Shown here: one piece after another, positions 19,404 through 27,437 of the stretch
Layout: every line of letters starts with the position of its first letter
Position numbering within the stretch: position 1 is the first letter of the stretch
NCBI GenBank assembly: GCA_949296575.1
Contig: CASFPE010000012.1
Location: forward strand, 57,755-121,754
Length of the DNA stretch: 64,000 nt
Direction: 5' to 3'
Origin: an uncultured Bacteroides sp.
GTDB taxonomy: Bacteria > Bacteroidota > Bacteroidia > Bacteroidales > Bacteroidaceae
Position numbers and translations under genes: made by a program
The notes under the pieces: generated by a model
Seen by the model: only the letters and a program-made list of their open reading frames with translations
What the model was told of the DNA's origin: nothing
The model's database searches: none

Positions 19404-22384
19404 GCGGCATGCCCTATAAGAAAATCAGGGTGCGTTACTTGCGTTCCGATGGGGCTTTCCTTTATATGGAACCGGTGCAGGCTTCCATTGGAGAAGTTTT
19501 GAAAGTGCGTTGTGATGAGGCGGAACGGGCGGGTTGTTCCCACGACGCGTTGCGGCAATGGTGGGAAGGCGCCCAAGCCAACCTCTTGGATGCCGAGGTG
19601 GATGCCGAGGGCATCTGCGTGCCTTCGTTCATTGTTTTGGAGCCGGATTACCTGATGGACATCAGTGCGTTGGCCGAATGCTTCAAGCCCTACGGCCACC
19701 ATCCGGCCAACTATTTTCTCAACCGCCTGCAGCCTTCTGCCTCCACCGGCGCATTGTTGCTGGGCAACATTGCCAACATGTTCCTCGACGAATGGATACA
19801 TGCCGCAGGAGAGCCTGATTATGCTTCTTGCATGAAGAAAGCGTTCAGGCGTTATGCCGTGGAACTGACTGCTTGCGGCGAGCTGAAGGACAAGCGGCAG
19901 GAGAAAGAGTTCTTTGACGGATGCCGCCTGCATTTCCGCCATATCGGGCAAGTGGTGGCGCAATGGTTCGAGATGGAAGAATACGGCCTTGACAAGACAG
20001 ACGCCGTGCTGGAGCCTTCCTACATTTGTGAGGCATTGGGCATGCAAGGGCGGCTGGACTATATGCAGCGCGACATGCGCAGTTTCATCGAAATGAAGTC
20101 CGGGAAGGCGGAAGAGTACCCGAAAGGCACGATACGGCCGAGGGAGAACAACCTTGTGCAAATGTTGCTCTACATGGCCGTGCTGGAATACAACATGGGG
20201 CAGGCGCACGAACGCCAGCGGCCTTATTTGTTGTATACGCGTTACCCGTTGCTTTATCCTTCGCATGGGCGATGGGACATGGTGAGGGAAGCCGTCCGTT
20301 TGCGCAACCGCATTGTGGCTTGCGAATACCAAGTGCAGTTGCGGAATGATCCGGCTTATACGGCCCGCATGCTGGATGCCATCGTGCCGGAAACGTTGAA
20401 CGCCCGCCATTTGGACAACAAATTTTGGCATAACTATTTGCGCCCTTCCATCCTCCACGCCATGGAGGGGTACCACGCCCTGTTGCCGTTGGAGAAAAGC
20501 TATTACCTTTCTGCCTATAACTTCATCACGAAGGAACTGTACCTGTCGAAAACAGGGAATCTCCCGTATGATGAACGGAGAAACGGTGCTGCGTTTTGGT
20601 TTTCGCCATTGCCGGAAAAGCAGGATGCCGGGGAAATCTTGCTGGATTTGAAGATAAGCGACAATCATGCAACGGAGGAACATAAGCCTTACGTGGTGTT
20701 GGACGTGCCGCCCTGTCCGGGCAATTATTTGCCGAACTTCCGGGAGGGCGACATCATTGTCCTGTATGAGCGGAACACGCCGGAGGACAATGTGGCCAAC
20801 CGGCTTGTGTTCAAAGGGAACATCGAGCGCATCACGTCGCAGCAAGTGAAAGTCCGCCTGCGGGCCACGCAAAGGAATGAAGCCGTGTTGCCGCTTGGCA
20901 GCCGGTATGCCATCGAGCATGACTGCATGGACGTGGCTTTCAGGATTATGTACCAAGGCTTGCATTATTTCTCGGCAGCCGTGCCAAGCAGGCGGGCATT
21001 GCTTCTTTCGCAACGCCCGCCGCGTTTCGATGCGTCTTTTGATGAAGCCATCCGCCATGCTCCCGATGATTTTGAACGGGTGGCTTTGAAGGCATTGGCG
21101 GCACAGGATTACTTCCTGCTTGTGGGGCCGCCGGGGACGGGCAAGACTTCGTGCGCCTTGCGGAGGATGGTGGAGAAGTTTTATGCAGTGCCAGGCACGC
21201 AGATATTGCTGCTTGCCTATACGAACCGTGCTGTGGACGAGGTTTGCAAGTCCTTGCGTGCCATCCGGCCTGAGGTCCGTTTCATCCGCATCGGCAATGA
21301 ACTGTCGTGCGAGGAAAGTTGCCAAAGTTTCCTGATGGAGAATGCGTTGTCTTCTTGTTGCCAGCGGAGCGACATAGAACGGGAACTGTCTTCTTGCCGC
21401 ATCATGGTGGGAACTACCACAGCCGTAGCCAACAAGCCGGATTTGTTTCGTCTGAAGTCATTCGACGTGGCCATCATCGATGAGGCTACGCAGATATTGG
21501 AGCCGCAACTGCTTGGGCTCCTGACAATGCGTGATGCACAAGGCCGTAATGCCATCGGGAAATTCATCATGATAGGCGACCACAAGCAGCTTCCCGCCAT
21601 AGCTTTGCAGGGACGGGAGGATTCCCGCGTTGCCGACCCAGCCTTGCGTGCCGCCGGTTTGTGCAATTGGCAGGATTCTTTGTTTGAAAGGCTTTATCGG
21701 TTGCACAAGGATGATGGGGACCGGGCAACAGACTTCCTTTGCAAACAGGGGCGCATGCATCCGGAGGTGGCATCCTATTCCAACCTTTCTTTCTATGGCG
21801 GGAAGTTGACGGAGGCCGGGCTTCCGCACCAAGCCGGGCAATTGGTTTTGCCGGAGGATTACCGTTCTCCTTGGAGGGCTTTGCTGGAACAGCGGGTGGT
21901 TTTCATCCCTTCGGTGGCGCAAACCACCACTCCTTCCGGGAAAAACAACCGGCAGGAAGCGCGGATGGCCGCGTTGTTGGCAGCCGAAGTGTTCCGTTGC
22001 AGGCGGCAATCGTTTGATGGCATGCACACCTTGGGCATCATCACGCCTTACCGCAGCCAAATTGCCTTGATAAGGAAAGAACTGTCGCAGACGGGCATCC
22101 CGGAACTGGAGGACATCATGGTGGATACCGTGGAACGCTACCAAGGCAGCGAACGCGATGTCATCATCTACTCCGTTTGCGCCAATTACGCATGGCAATT
22201 GCCCCTCCTGTCCAACCTTAGCGAAGAAGACGGCCATGTCATCGACCGCAAACTGAATGTGGCTCTTACCCGTGCCAGAGAACAGTTCTTCCTCATCGGC
22301 GCGCCTTCCGTGCTTCGGGAAGCTCCTTTGTATAAGGCTTTGATGGAGGCGGCTTATGTGGCGGATGGCTTTTATGAAGGATGA
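19400..22384 (+). CDS. Dna2-like protein: PD-(D/E)XK nuclease fused to SF1B helicase
   Basis: Predicted DNA repair or processing nuclease-helicase of 994 aa. The N-terminal half holds a Cas4/Dna2-type nuclease core: Asp220 in GRLDYM, Glu231-x-Lys233 in IEMKSGK, and a downstream Gln in NLVQMLLYMA. The C-terminal half holds an UPF1/Dna2-type SF1B helicase: Walker A GPPGTGKTS with Lys582, motif II DEATQ near 694, motif III GDHKQLP, motif V VERYQGSERD and motif VI NVALTRAREQ. The clustered cysteines of iron-sulfur Dna2/AddB nucleases are not evident. Its start overlaps the tatC stop. Full-length Dna2-like fusions of this kind occur in Bacteroidota, but I cannot name a characterised ortholog. Confidence 0.85.
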   Translation: MSGMPYKKIRVRYLRSDGAFLYMEPVQASIGEVLKVRCDEAERAGCSHDALRQWWEGAQANLLDAEVDAEGICVPSFIVLEPDYLMDISALAECFKPYGHHPANYFLNRLQPSASTGALLLGNIANMFLDEWIHAAGEPDYASCMKKAFRRYAVELTACGELKDKRQEKEFFDGCRLHFRHIGQVVAQWFEMEEYGLDKTDAVLEPSYICEALGMQGRLDYMQRDMRSFIEMKSGKAEEYPKGTIRPRENNLVQMLLYMAVLEYNMGQAHERQRPYLLYTRYPLLYPSHGRWDMVREAVRLRNRIVACEYQVQLRNDPAYTARMLDAIVPETLNARHLDNKFWHNYLRPSILHAMEGYHALLPLEKSYYLSAYNFITKELYLSKTGNLPYDERRNGAAFWFSPLPEKQDAGEILLDLKISDNHATEEHKPYVVLDVPPCPGNYLPNFREGDIIVLYERNTPEDNVANRLVFKGNIERITSQQVKVRLRATQRNEAVLPLGSRYAIEHDCMDVAFRIMYQGLHYFSAAVPSRRALLLSQRPPRFDASFDEAIRHAPDDFERVALKALAAQDYFLLVGPPGTGKTSCALRRMVEKFYAVPGTQILLLAYTNRAVDEVCKSLRAIRPEVRFIRIGNELSCEESCQSFLMENALSSCCQRSDIERELSSCRIMVGTTTAVANKPDLFRLKSFDVAIIDEATQILEPQLLGLLTMRDAQGRNAIGKFIMIGDHKQLPAIALQGREDSRVADPALRAAGLCNWQDSLFERLYRLHKDDGDRATDFLCKQGRMHPEVASYSNLSFYGGKLTEAGLPHQAGQLVLPEDYRSPWRALLEQRVVFIPSVAQTTTPSGKNNRQEARMAALLAAEVFRCRRQSFDGMHTLGIITPYRSQIALIRKELSQTGIPELEDIMVDTVERYQGSERDVIIYSVCANYAWQLPLLSNLSEEDGHVIDRKLNVALTRAREQFFLIGAPSVLREAPLYKALMEAAYVADGFYEG

Positions 22385-22443
22385 ATGTCGTTCCCTTGCT
22401 CCATTTTGGGGAACATGTGCATCGTTTTTGCAGACGGGAATTG

Positions 22444-22451
22444 TATTTTTG
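22444..22451 (+). promoter_or_regulatory. -7 box for the ADP-ribosylglycohydrolase gene
   Basis: TAttTTTG lies 24 nt before the ATG. A second TTTTTGCAG copy stands exactly 21 bp upstream (22425 versus 22446), repeating the downstream half of the box. Confidence 0.6.
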
Positions 22452-22475
22452 CAGGATATTTAAAGGTATGGAATC

Positions 22476-23285
22476 ATGATAGGGAGCATTATCGGTGACA
22501 TCGTAGGGAGCATCTACGAGTTCGACAACATCAAGACAAAGGATTTCCCGTTTTTCCAAGGGCGGCAGGAATATACCGACGACAGCATCTTGACGCTGGC
22601 CACGGCAGATTGGTTGATGAACGGCGGCAGGAGCGGGGATTACTATTTGCGGTACGCTTTGGAAAACCCGCACCCGATGGGGAGTTATGGCACCGGCTTT
22701 GTTCAATGGGTGCATCTTGCGCAGCGTGGCATCCGGCGTCCTTACAACAGTTGCGGCAATGGCAGTGCCATGCGTGTCGGCCCGGTAGGATGGGCTTGCG
22801 CTTCAGAAGAAGAAGTGTTGCAAAAGGCAAAAGAATCTGCCGAATGCACCCACAATCATCCGGAAGGCATCAAGGGAGCGCAAGCCACGGCGCTTTGCAT
22901 CTATTGGGCGCGGAAAGGTTTTGAGAAAGAAGCTATCCGGCAGGCAATCTCCGCCCGGTTCGGCTATGCCTTGGGCATGACGGTCGATGAAATCCGCCCG
23001 CGCTATTCGTGGGACGGCTTAGACAGGGCCGGTAACGGAGGCACCTGCCAAGGCAGTGTGCCGCAAGCCATTGTGTGTGCGCTGGATGCTGTTGGCTTTG
23101 AAGATGCCGTCCGCAATGCCGTTTCCATCGGCGGGGATTCGGATACCATCGCTTGCATTGCAGGGAGCATTGCCGAGCCATTGTACGGCATCCCCCCGGC
23201 TGTCCGCAGCCAAGCGTTGCGTTATCTTCCTGAGAAGTTCGCAGGCTTGGTGGAGCATTTTGAAGGGAAGTTCGGGAGGTTGTGA
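22476..23285 (+). CDS. ADP-ribosylglycohydrolase (DraG/ARH family)
   Basis: Removes ADP-ribose from modified proteins or nucleic acids, using two Mg ions. 269 aa, all-helical. Metal-binding motifs: GDIVGS near residue 8, YTDDSILT near residue 34 and the C-terminal GGDSDTIACIAGSI near residue 215. It stands alone: no ADP-ribosyltransferase toxin or macrodomain partner is next to it. A perfect 40-bp palindrome follows the stop after 25 nt. Confidence 0.9.
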   Translation: MIGSIIGDIVGSIYEFDNIKTKDFPFFQGRQEYTDDSILTLATADWLMNGGRSGDYYLRYALENPHPMGSYGTGFVQWVHLAQRGIRRPYNSCGNGSAMRVGPVGWACASEEEVLQKAKESAECTHNHPEGIKGAQATALCIYWARKGFEKEAIRQAISARFGYALGMTVDEIRPRYSWDGLDRAGNGGTCQGSVPQAIVCALDAVGFEDAVRNAVSIGGDSDTIACIAGSIAEPLYGIPPAVRSQALRYLPEKFAGLVEHFEGKFGRL

Positions 23286-23310
23286 CGGATGGGCGCCTTG
23301 GCGTTCCCAG

Positions 23311-23350
23311 CACGATTAATAATCGTACACGTGTACGATTATTAATCGTG
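23311..23350. repeat. Perfect 40-bp palindrome with no loop
   Basis: Bases 23311-23330 are the exact reverse complement of 23331-23350. Each arm also contains a smaller near-palindrome (acgatta/taatcgt), so three nested symmetric sites are present. It has no T-run. It could be an operator, a cruciform-forming element or a terminator stem between convergent units. Confidence 0.85.
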
Positions 23351-23370
23351 CAAGCAAAAGTACAGGAACA

Positions 23371-23458
23371 TTTTGAAAAAGTTCATAGAAGAATTTGAAA
23401 AACCTTCCATGGTTTTGCTCCAAACATTGGAAGGATTTTGCAAAACCTTTGGGAGGTG
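23371..23458. repeat. Dispersed convergent-gap repeat, copy A
   Basis: Arms ccttccatggttttg and caaacattggaagg form an imperfect hairpin with a short loop. The 64-nt stretch 23392-23455 matches the reverse complement of copy C near 49.3 kb at 58 of 64 positions by eye, and its 5' 40 nt match copy B near 32.2 kb at 35 of 40. Internal spacing is close to 22 bp. The 547-nt gap from 23286 to 23832 holds this, the palindrome and the tRNA-Leu, with no protein gene. Confidence 0.8.
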
Positions 23459-23593
23459 TGAAATCCTGAGGTGCAAAAACTCCACCTCAAGATACGGGGG
23501 CATTCATGGCATATTATATGGGAACCCAATGGGAACATTCTTGGAAAGAAGAAAAGGACAAGTCGTTTTCCAACCACTTGTCCTTTATTCTTG

Positions 23594-23677
23594 TACCCAG
23601 ACCCGGGGTCGAACCGGGATGGATTTTACTCCACTGGTGTTTGAGACCAGCGCGTCTACCGATTCCGCCATCTGGGC
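23594..23677 (-). tRNA. tRNA-Leu (anticodon CAA)
   Basis: Class II tRNA of 84 nt. A 7-bp acceptor stem (last pair G-U) is followed by the D arm, an anticodon stem CTGGT/ACCAG with loop CTCAAAC, a long variable arm and the T arm with GGTTCGACC. The discriminator is A and the CCA is not encoded, so it must be added afterwards. A complete promoter lies directly upstream on the minus strand. Confidence 0.95.
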
Positions 23678-23698
23678 AATTGTTTCGCAATTGCGGTG

Positions 23699-23729
23699 CA
23701 AAGGTAGCCCTTTTTTTTGAATTGCCAAA
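23699..23729 (-). promoter_or_regulatory. Full Bacteroides promoter for tRNA-Leu
   Basis: On the minus strand, TTTG (23726-23729) and TAccTTTG (23699-23706) are separated by 19 bp. This is an exact match to the -33/-7 consensus, 21 nt before the tRNA 5' end. Confidence 0.8.
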
Positions 23730-23832
23730 CTTTCCCACAAAAAAATAATAAAAAACACAAATCATCATCGGTATGCTTTTGCCTTTATGAAATAAAATGT
23801 AACTTAGCGTGGCCAATGAAATAATTATTAAT

Positions 23833-24915
23833 ATGGACAATCGTCATAATTATTGCGTTATTTTGGGAGGGGGAGTCGGGAGCCGTTTCTGGCCTATCAG
23901 CAGGCAGGCATTCCCGAAACAGTTTTTGGACTTCTTTGGCACAGGGCGCACGTTGCTCCAGCAGACTTTCGACCGTTTCCGTGGAATCATTCCTTTGGAG
24001 AATATTTTCGTGATTTCGAATGAAGCATATGAAAACATTGTGAAAGAACAACTTCCGGAAATATTCCCGGCTCAAATATTGCTGGAACCGACACGGCGCA
24101 ATACGGCGCCTTGCATTGCATGGGCTGCATACCATATCCGTGCTATCGACCCGGAAGCGAATATTGTAGTCACTCCTTCAGACCATTTGATATTGAAGGA
24201 AAGGGAATTCCTTGACTCTGTGTCGCGAAGTCTCCAATTTGTTTCCCGGCATAAAAAATTGGTTACATTGGGCGTGAAGCCGAACCGGGTGGAGACACGG
24301 TATGGTTACATACAAATTGCGGATGATTGTGAGGACGGCTTTTATAAAGTGAAGACGTTTACGGAGAAACCGGAATATGAGTTGGCTAAGGTGTTTGTGG
24401 AAAGCGGGGAGTTTTATTGGAATTCCGGGTTGTTCGTGTGGAATGTTGACACGTTCATTGAGGCGGTGAAACATTTGATACCGGAATTGTATGCGAAGCT
24501 GGCTCCGGGGACGGGAATTTATAACACGGAGTTGGAAGCGGATTTCATTCGCGAGAACTTTCCTTATTGCCCGAATATCTCGATTGATTTGGGAATCATG
24601 GAGAAAGCCAGCAATGTGTTTGTTTTTTTGGGGAATTTCGGATGGTCGGATTTGGGCACGTGGAGTTCATTGTATGATGCTTACCCGAAAGATAAGAGCG
24701 GGAACGCAGTGTTGAGGGGGCATTCTTTGCTTTACGAGAGCCGCAACAACACCATCATTATGCCGCATGACAAGCTGGTTGTTCTGCAAGGTTTGGACGA
24801 CTGCTTGGTGGCTGATTCTGGCGACGTGTTGCTGGTGTGCAAGAAAGAGGACGAAAACGCAATCCGCAGGTTCGTGAATGACACGCAAATCAAGCTTGGA
24901 GATGATTATTTGTGA
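23833..24915 (+). CDS. manC: Mannose-1-phosphate guanylyltransferase
   Basis: Makes GDP-mannose from mannose-1-phosphate and GTP, supplying mannose and fucose for surface glycans. 360 aa, matching the single-domain form without the C-terminal isomerase. The nucleotidyltransferase signature GGGVGSRFWPISRQAFPKQF is at residues 10-29. Other motifs are TPSDH near 115 and FTEKPE near 178. ATG 23833 is preferred over the in-frame GTG at 23809 because homologs begin a few residues before the glycine loop. It stands alone, convergent with HIT across a perfect inverted repeat. Confidence 0.93.
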   Translation: MDNRHNYCVILGGGVGSRFWPISRQAFPKQFLDFFGTGRTLLQQTFDRFRGIIPLENIFVISNEAYENIVKEQLPEIFPAQILLEPTRRNTAPCIAWAAYHIRAIDPEANIVVTPSDHLILKEREFLDSVSRSLQFVSRHKKLVTLGVKPNRVETRYGYIQIADDCEDGFYKVKTFTEKPEYELAKVFVESGEFYWNSGLFVWNVDTFIEAVKHLIPELYAKLAPGTGIYNTELEADFIRENFPYCPNISIDLGIMEKASNVFVFLGNFGWSDLGTWSSLYDAYPKDKSGNAVLRGHSLLYESRNNTIIMPHDKLVVLQGLDDCLVADSGDVLLVCKKEDENAIRRFVNDTQIKLGDDYL

Positions 24916-24930
24916 GAGGGTGTTGCATTT

Positions 24931-24976
24931 GCATGCGAGAAGGGCCAGGCAATATTGCCTGGCCCTTCTCGCATGC
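24931..24976. terminator. Perfect 22-bp inverted repeat between convergent genes
   Basis: Arms 24931-24952 and 24955-24976 are exact reverse complements around two bases. It sits between manC (+) and the HIT gene (-) and could stop transcription or block readthrough from both sides. No T-run is present on either strand, so it differs from a classical intrinsic terminator. Confidence 0.65.
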
Positions 24977-24990
24977 TGGAATTATCGGTT

Positions 24991-25392
24991 TTAGGCTTCT
25001 TTCCATGTTTGGTAGATGGAAGATGCGATATCCTTAAATTCTTGTTCCGTGAGTTTCAGTTTCGGATTGGAGAAAATCATGTCTGATTCGCTGTTGATAG
25101 GCACTAAGTGGATGTGTGCATGAGGCACTTCTAATCCTAACACGGCCACGCCTATGCGTTTGCACGGAATGCATTTCTCCATTGCCCGGGCTACGGATTT
25201 TGCGAAAACATGCATTTGGGCGAGTTCATCGTCCGGCAGGTCAAAGATGTAGTCTACTTCTTTCTTGGGGACGACCAATGTGTGTCCTTTTGCCAACGGG
25301 TTGATGTCCAAGAAAGCATAGAATTGGTCGTTCTCTGCCACTTTGTAGCTGGGGATTTCCCCTGCGATGATTCTGCTGAATAGAGTTGCCAT
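24991..25392 (-). CDS. HIT-family (histidine triad) nucleotide hydrolase
   Basis: HINT/Fhit-like purine nucleotide phosphoramidase of 133 aa, cytoplasmic. The opening TLFSRIIAGEIPSYKVAEND is typical, and the histidine triad is seen as HAHIHLVPI near residue 98. It begins 12 nt after the greA stop, so the two are co-transcribed. The cellular substrate is not defined by context. Confidence 0.93.
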   Translation of the reverse strand: MATLFSRIIAGEIPSYKVAENDQFYAFLDINPLAKGHTLVVPKKEVDYIFDLPDDELAQMHVFAKSVARAMEKCIPCKRIGVAVLGLEVPHAHIHLVPINSESDMIFSNPKLKLTEQEFKDIASSIYQTWKEA

Positions 25393-25404
25393 AGCCCGTT
25401 GCGT

Positions 25405-25869
25405 TTAGAATGATATGTTCAGGATTTCCAAACTGATTTTTCCTTGCGGCACTTGTATTTCGGCCACATCGCCCACCTTTTTGCCTAATAACCCTTGCGC
25501 GATAGGCGTGTTGACGGAGATTTTGCCTTCTTTCAGGTTTGCTTCGCTTTCTGAAACGATGGTGTAGGCCATCTTCATCCCGTTTTTCACGTTCTTGAGC
25601 TCCACTTTGTTCAGTATCTGCACGGTGTCTGTCTTCAGCTTGGACTCGTCGATGATTTTTGCATCGGCAATCGTAGCTTTCAGTTTGTTGATTTTCATTT
25701 CCAACAATCCTTGCGCTTCTTTGGCTGCGTCATATTCAGCGTTTTCCGACAAGTCGCCTTTGTCGCGTGCTTCTGCGATTGCTGCTGATATTTTAGGGCG
25801 TTGGACAGTTTCCAATTCTTTCAGTTCTTCCAAAAGTTTTTTGTAGCCTTCTTCTGACATGTAAGCCAT
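25405..25869 (-). CDS. greA: Transcription elongation factor GreA
   Basis: Rescues backtracked RNA polymerase by stimulating transcript cleavage through its secondary channel. 154 aa: an N-terminal coiled coil (residues 1-75) with the acidic tip residues in GDLSENAEYDAAKE, and a C-terminal FKBP-like domain (80-154) with PIAQGLLGKKVGD. A clear Shine-Dalgarno AGGAGG lies about 10 nt before the ATG, one of the few in this window. First gene of greA-HIT. Confidence 0.97.
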   Translation of the reverse strand: MAYMSEEGYKKLLEELKELETVQRPKISAAIAEARDKGDLSENAEYDAAKEAQGLLEMKINKLKATIADAKIIDESKLKTDTVQILNKVELKNVKNGMKMAYTIVSESEANLKEGKISVNTPIAQGLLGKKVGDVAEIQVPQGKISLEILNISF

Positions 25870-25935
25870 AATTCGGTTCCTCCTATTTAATTAATGAAAC
25901 AATGACAGCGTCGCTTTTTATGGGGCGACACATAA

Positions 25936-25971
25936 AACAAAAAAGAATCCCGGCATTATTTGGAATGCCGG
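25936..25971 (-). terminator. Intrinsic terminator downstream of the TlpA-like gene
   Basis: On the minus strand an 8-bp GC-rich stem (25964-25971 with 25950-25957) is followed by a T-rich tract. It separates the TlpA-like gene from greA. Confidence 0.7.
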
Positions 25972-26079
25972 AACCCTCTTCCGTGTATTTTTTGCAAATA
26001 TAATGTGTTATTTGTTGCCGGGCAAGCCTTGTTGGCATGCTTTGCAACATATAAAGGATTATTTTCTTATGCCAACATA

Positions 26080-27243
26080 TTATAATAGTTCTTTGATAGC
26101 TTTTTCCAGGTTTTCGGTTTTGTCTTCGCGTGCGCTTAGTTCATTGTTTCGGTTGATGAGGAAACAGGTGGGCAATGCCTGGATGTTGTAGACGCTTACA
26201 ATGTCGGAATAGATGCCATCCGGGGCGTGCACGCATGTCCACGGGAGGTTGTCGGCTGCCGTTCTCCAGAAGTGTTCGTCGGCATCCAAGGACACTTGGT
26301 AGATTTCAAGTCCTTGTGCGGCATATTTGTCGTACAGTTCCCTTAGCGTGAAGTTGTGGGAAACGGACATGGCCGTTTGGTATGCAGTGAAGTCAAGCAA
26401 GACCACTTTTCCTTTCAGCTCGCTGAGTTTCCGTTCATTGCCTTCAGGGTCTCTGAGGTTGATGTCGATGATGCCTGTCTCTGTGACGGCAATCGGTTCT
26501 GCTGCCTGCGTCCCTGTAGCTTGTGTGGCTGTATGGGTGTTTTGCATGCCTTTGATGACCATGTTGTACAGGTTCTTCGAGCGGATGGCATGGGGGTAGA
26601 GGTTGTTGAAGCTGGTGGCCACTGCCGCAAAGCATTTGATGTCTTCCCGGTTGTAGAAGGGGTCAAACAGCAGATAGCCGTTGATCTCCTGGAATAGCGC
26701 ATAATAGGCATATGCTTTGTTGGGCGCTTTGTAGATATATTCTCTTTTGATTTTGTCCTTGTAGGCTTGTATGGCCGTTCGGATGCTGTCTTCTGCCGTT
26801 TGGCGTGCGGTTTCCCCTTTTTTCAGCGCGGATGTGATGGCGTCCACTTGGTTTTGCAACTGGATTTGCAAAAAGGCCAGTTCTTTGATTTTTAGGTTGT
26901 TTTCTGAACCTTCTATTTGGTAGTTGATGGGAAATTCCTTATAATCGGCAGTGATGCGGATGGATTCTGTGGAATCGATGGAGAAGTTGATGGCTTTGTT
27001 CTCAATCCTGATGCGGTAGAAGTCGGGCGCTTCAGGCGCTTTTGACTGGAAGTGGAATTTCCCTGCGTCTTTTAGCCGGGCGGAATCTAAGGCGACAATT
27101 CCATGGATGCCGGATTGTTCCAAGTAGATGGTTTTGCCTTTGGCACCGGAAATGTTTCCTTCTATGGTGAATTTAGGGGCGTGGTTGCATGATGCGGCCA
27201 CGAAAAGCAGCAATCCTGCTGCGTAGTACATGATATTTTTCAT
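26080..27243 (-). CDS. TlpA-like lipoprotein with DUF4369-type N-domain, lacking the CxxC active site
   Basis: 387-aa lipoprotein (signal ending in FVAASC), placed in the periplasm. The N-terminal beta domain (about residues 25-125, FTIEGNISGAKGKTIYLEQ) is the DUF4369 type, followed by a helical spacer (130-235). A thioredoxin-like domain occupies 260-387 (KLSELKGKVVLLDF ... ALPTCFLINRN, including the cis-Pro). The usual WxxWCxxC after the LLDF strand is replaced by TAYQTAMSVSHNF, so there is no redox pair. Similar redox-dead paralogs occur in Bacteroidota. A binding or chaperone role is possible but unproven. It has a consensus promoter and terminator of its own. Confidence 0.85.
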   Translation of the reverse strand: MKNIMYYAAGLLLFVAASCNHAPKFTIEGNISGAKGKTIYLEQSGIHGIVALDSARLKDAGKFHFQSKAPEAPDFYRIRIENKAINFSIDSTESIRITADYKEFPINYQIEGSENNLKIKELAFLQIQLQNQVDAITSALKKGETARQTAEDSIRTAIQAYKDKIKREYIYKAPNKAYAYYALFQEINGYLLFDPFYNREDIKCFAAVATSFNNLYPHAIRSKNLYNMVIKGMQNTHTATQATGTQAAEPIAVTETGIIDINLRDPEGNERKLSELKGKVVLLDFTAYQTAMSVSHNFTLRELYDKYAAQGLEIYQVSLDADEHFWRTAADNLPWTCVHAPDGIYSDIVSVYNIQALPTCFLINRNNELSAREDKTENLEKAIKELL

Positions 27244-27275
27244 GAGGCAATGATGCTCTTTAATTAGTTTGGGCG

Positions 27276-27306
27276 CAAATATACTTTCTTTTCAGCATCG
27301 TTCAAA
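27276..27306 (-). promoter_or_regulatory. Full Bacteroides promoter for the TlpA-like gene
   Basis: On the minus strand, TTTG (27303-27306) and TAtaTTTG (27276-27283) are spaced by 19 bp. The -7 box ends 32 nt before the ATG. Confidence 0.8.
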
Positions 27307-27367
27307 GCTTCAAAAGGCTCAATTTCAAAAAAAAACAAATTTGCGGAAAGTTTTAGGCTTCAGTTTG

Positions 27368-27397
27368 TTTGCTTCCGTGATATTATGCGTATCTTTG
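27368..27397 (+). promoter_or_regulatory. Bacteroides promoter for pnp
   Basis: TTTG at 27368-27371 and TAtcTTTG at 27390-27397, with an 18-bp spacer. The leader to the pnp ATG is about 37 nt. Confidence 0.75.
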
Positions 27398-27437
27398 GCG
27401 GAATTTTTTAAGAAAAGAGAACAGTTAAACAATTTTT

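Noticed and set aside
19358..21325. 655-codon open frame on the minus strand
   Set aside because: Antisense to the helicase, rich in His/Arg/Gln with no domain; a shadow of a GC-rich gene.
25995..26002. Minus-strand -7 box before greA
   Set aside because: It matches TAtaTTTG but lies upstream of the terminator that ends the TlpA-like transcript, so it is unlikely to serve greA.
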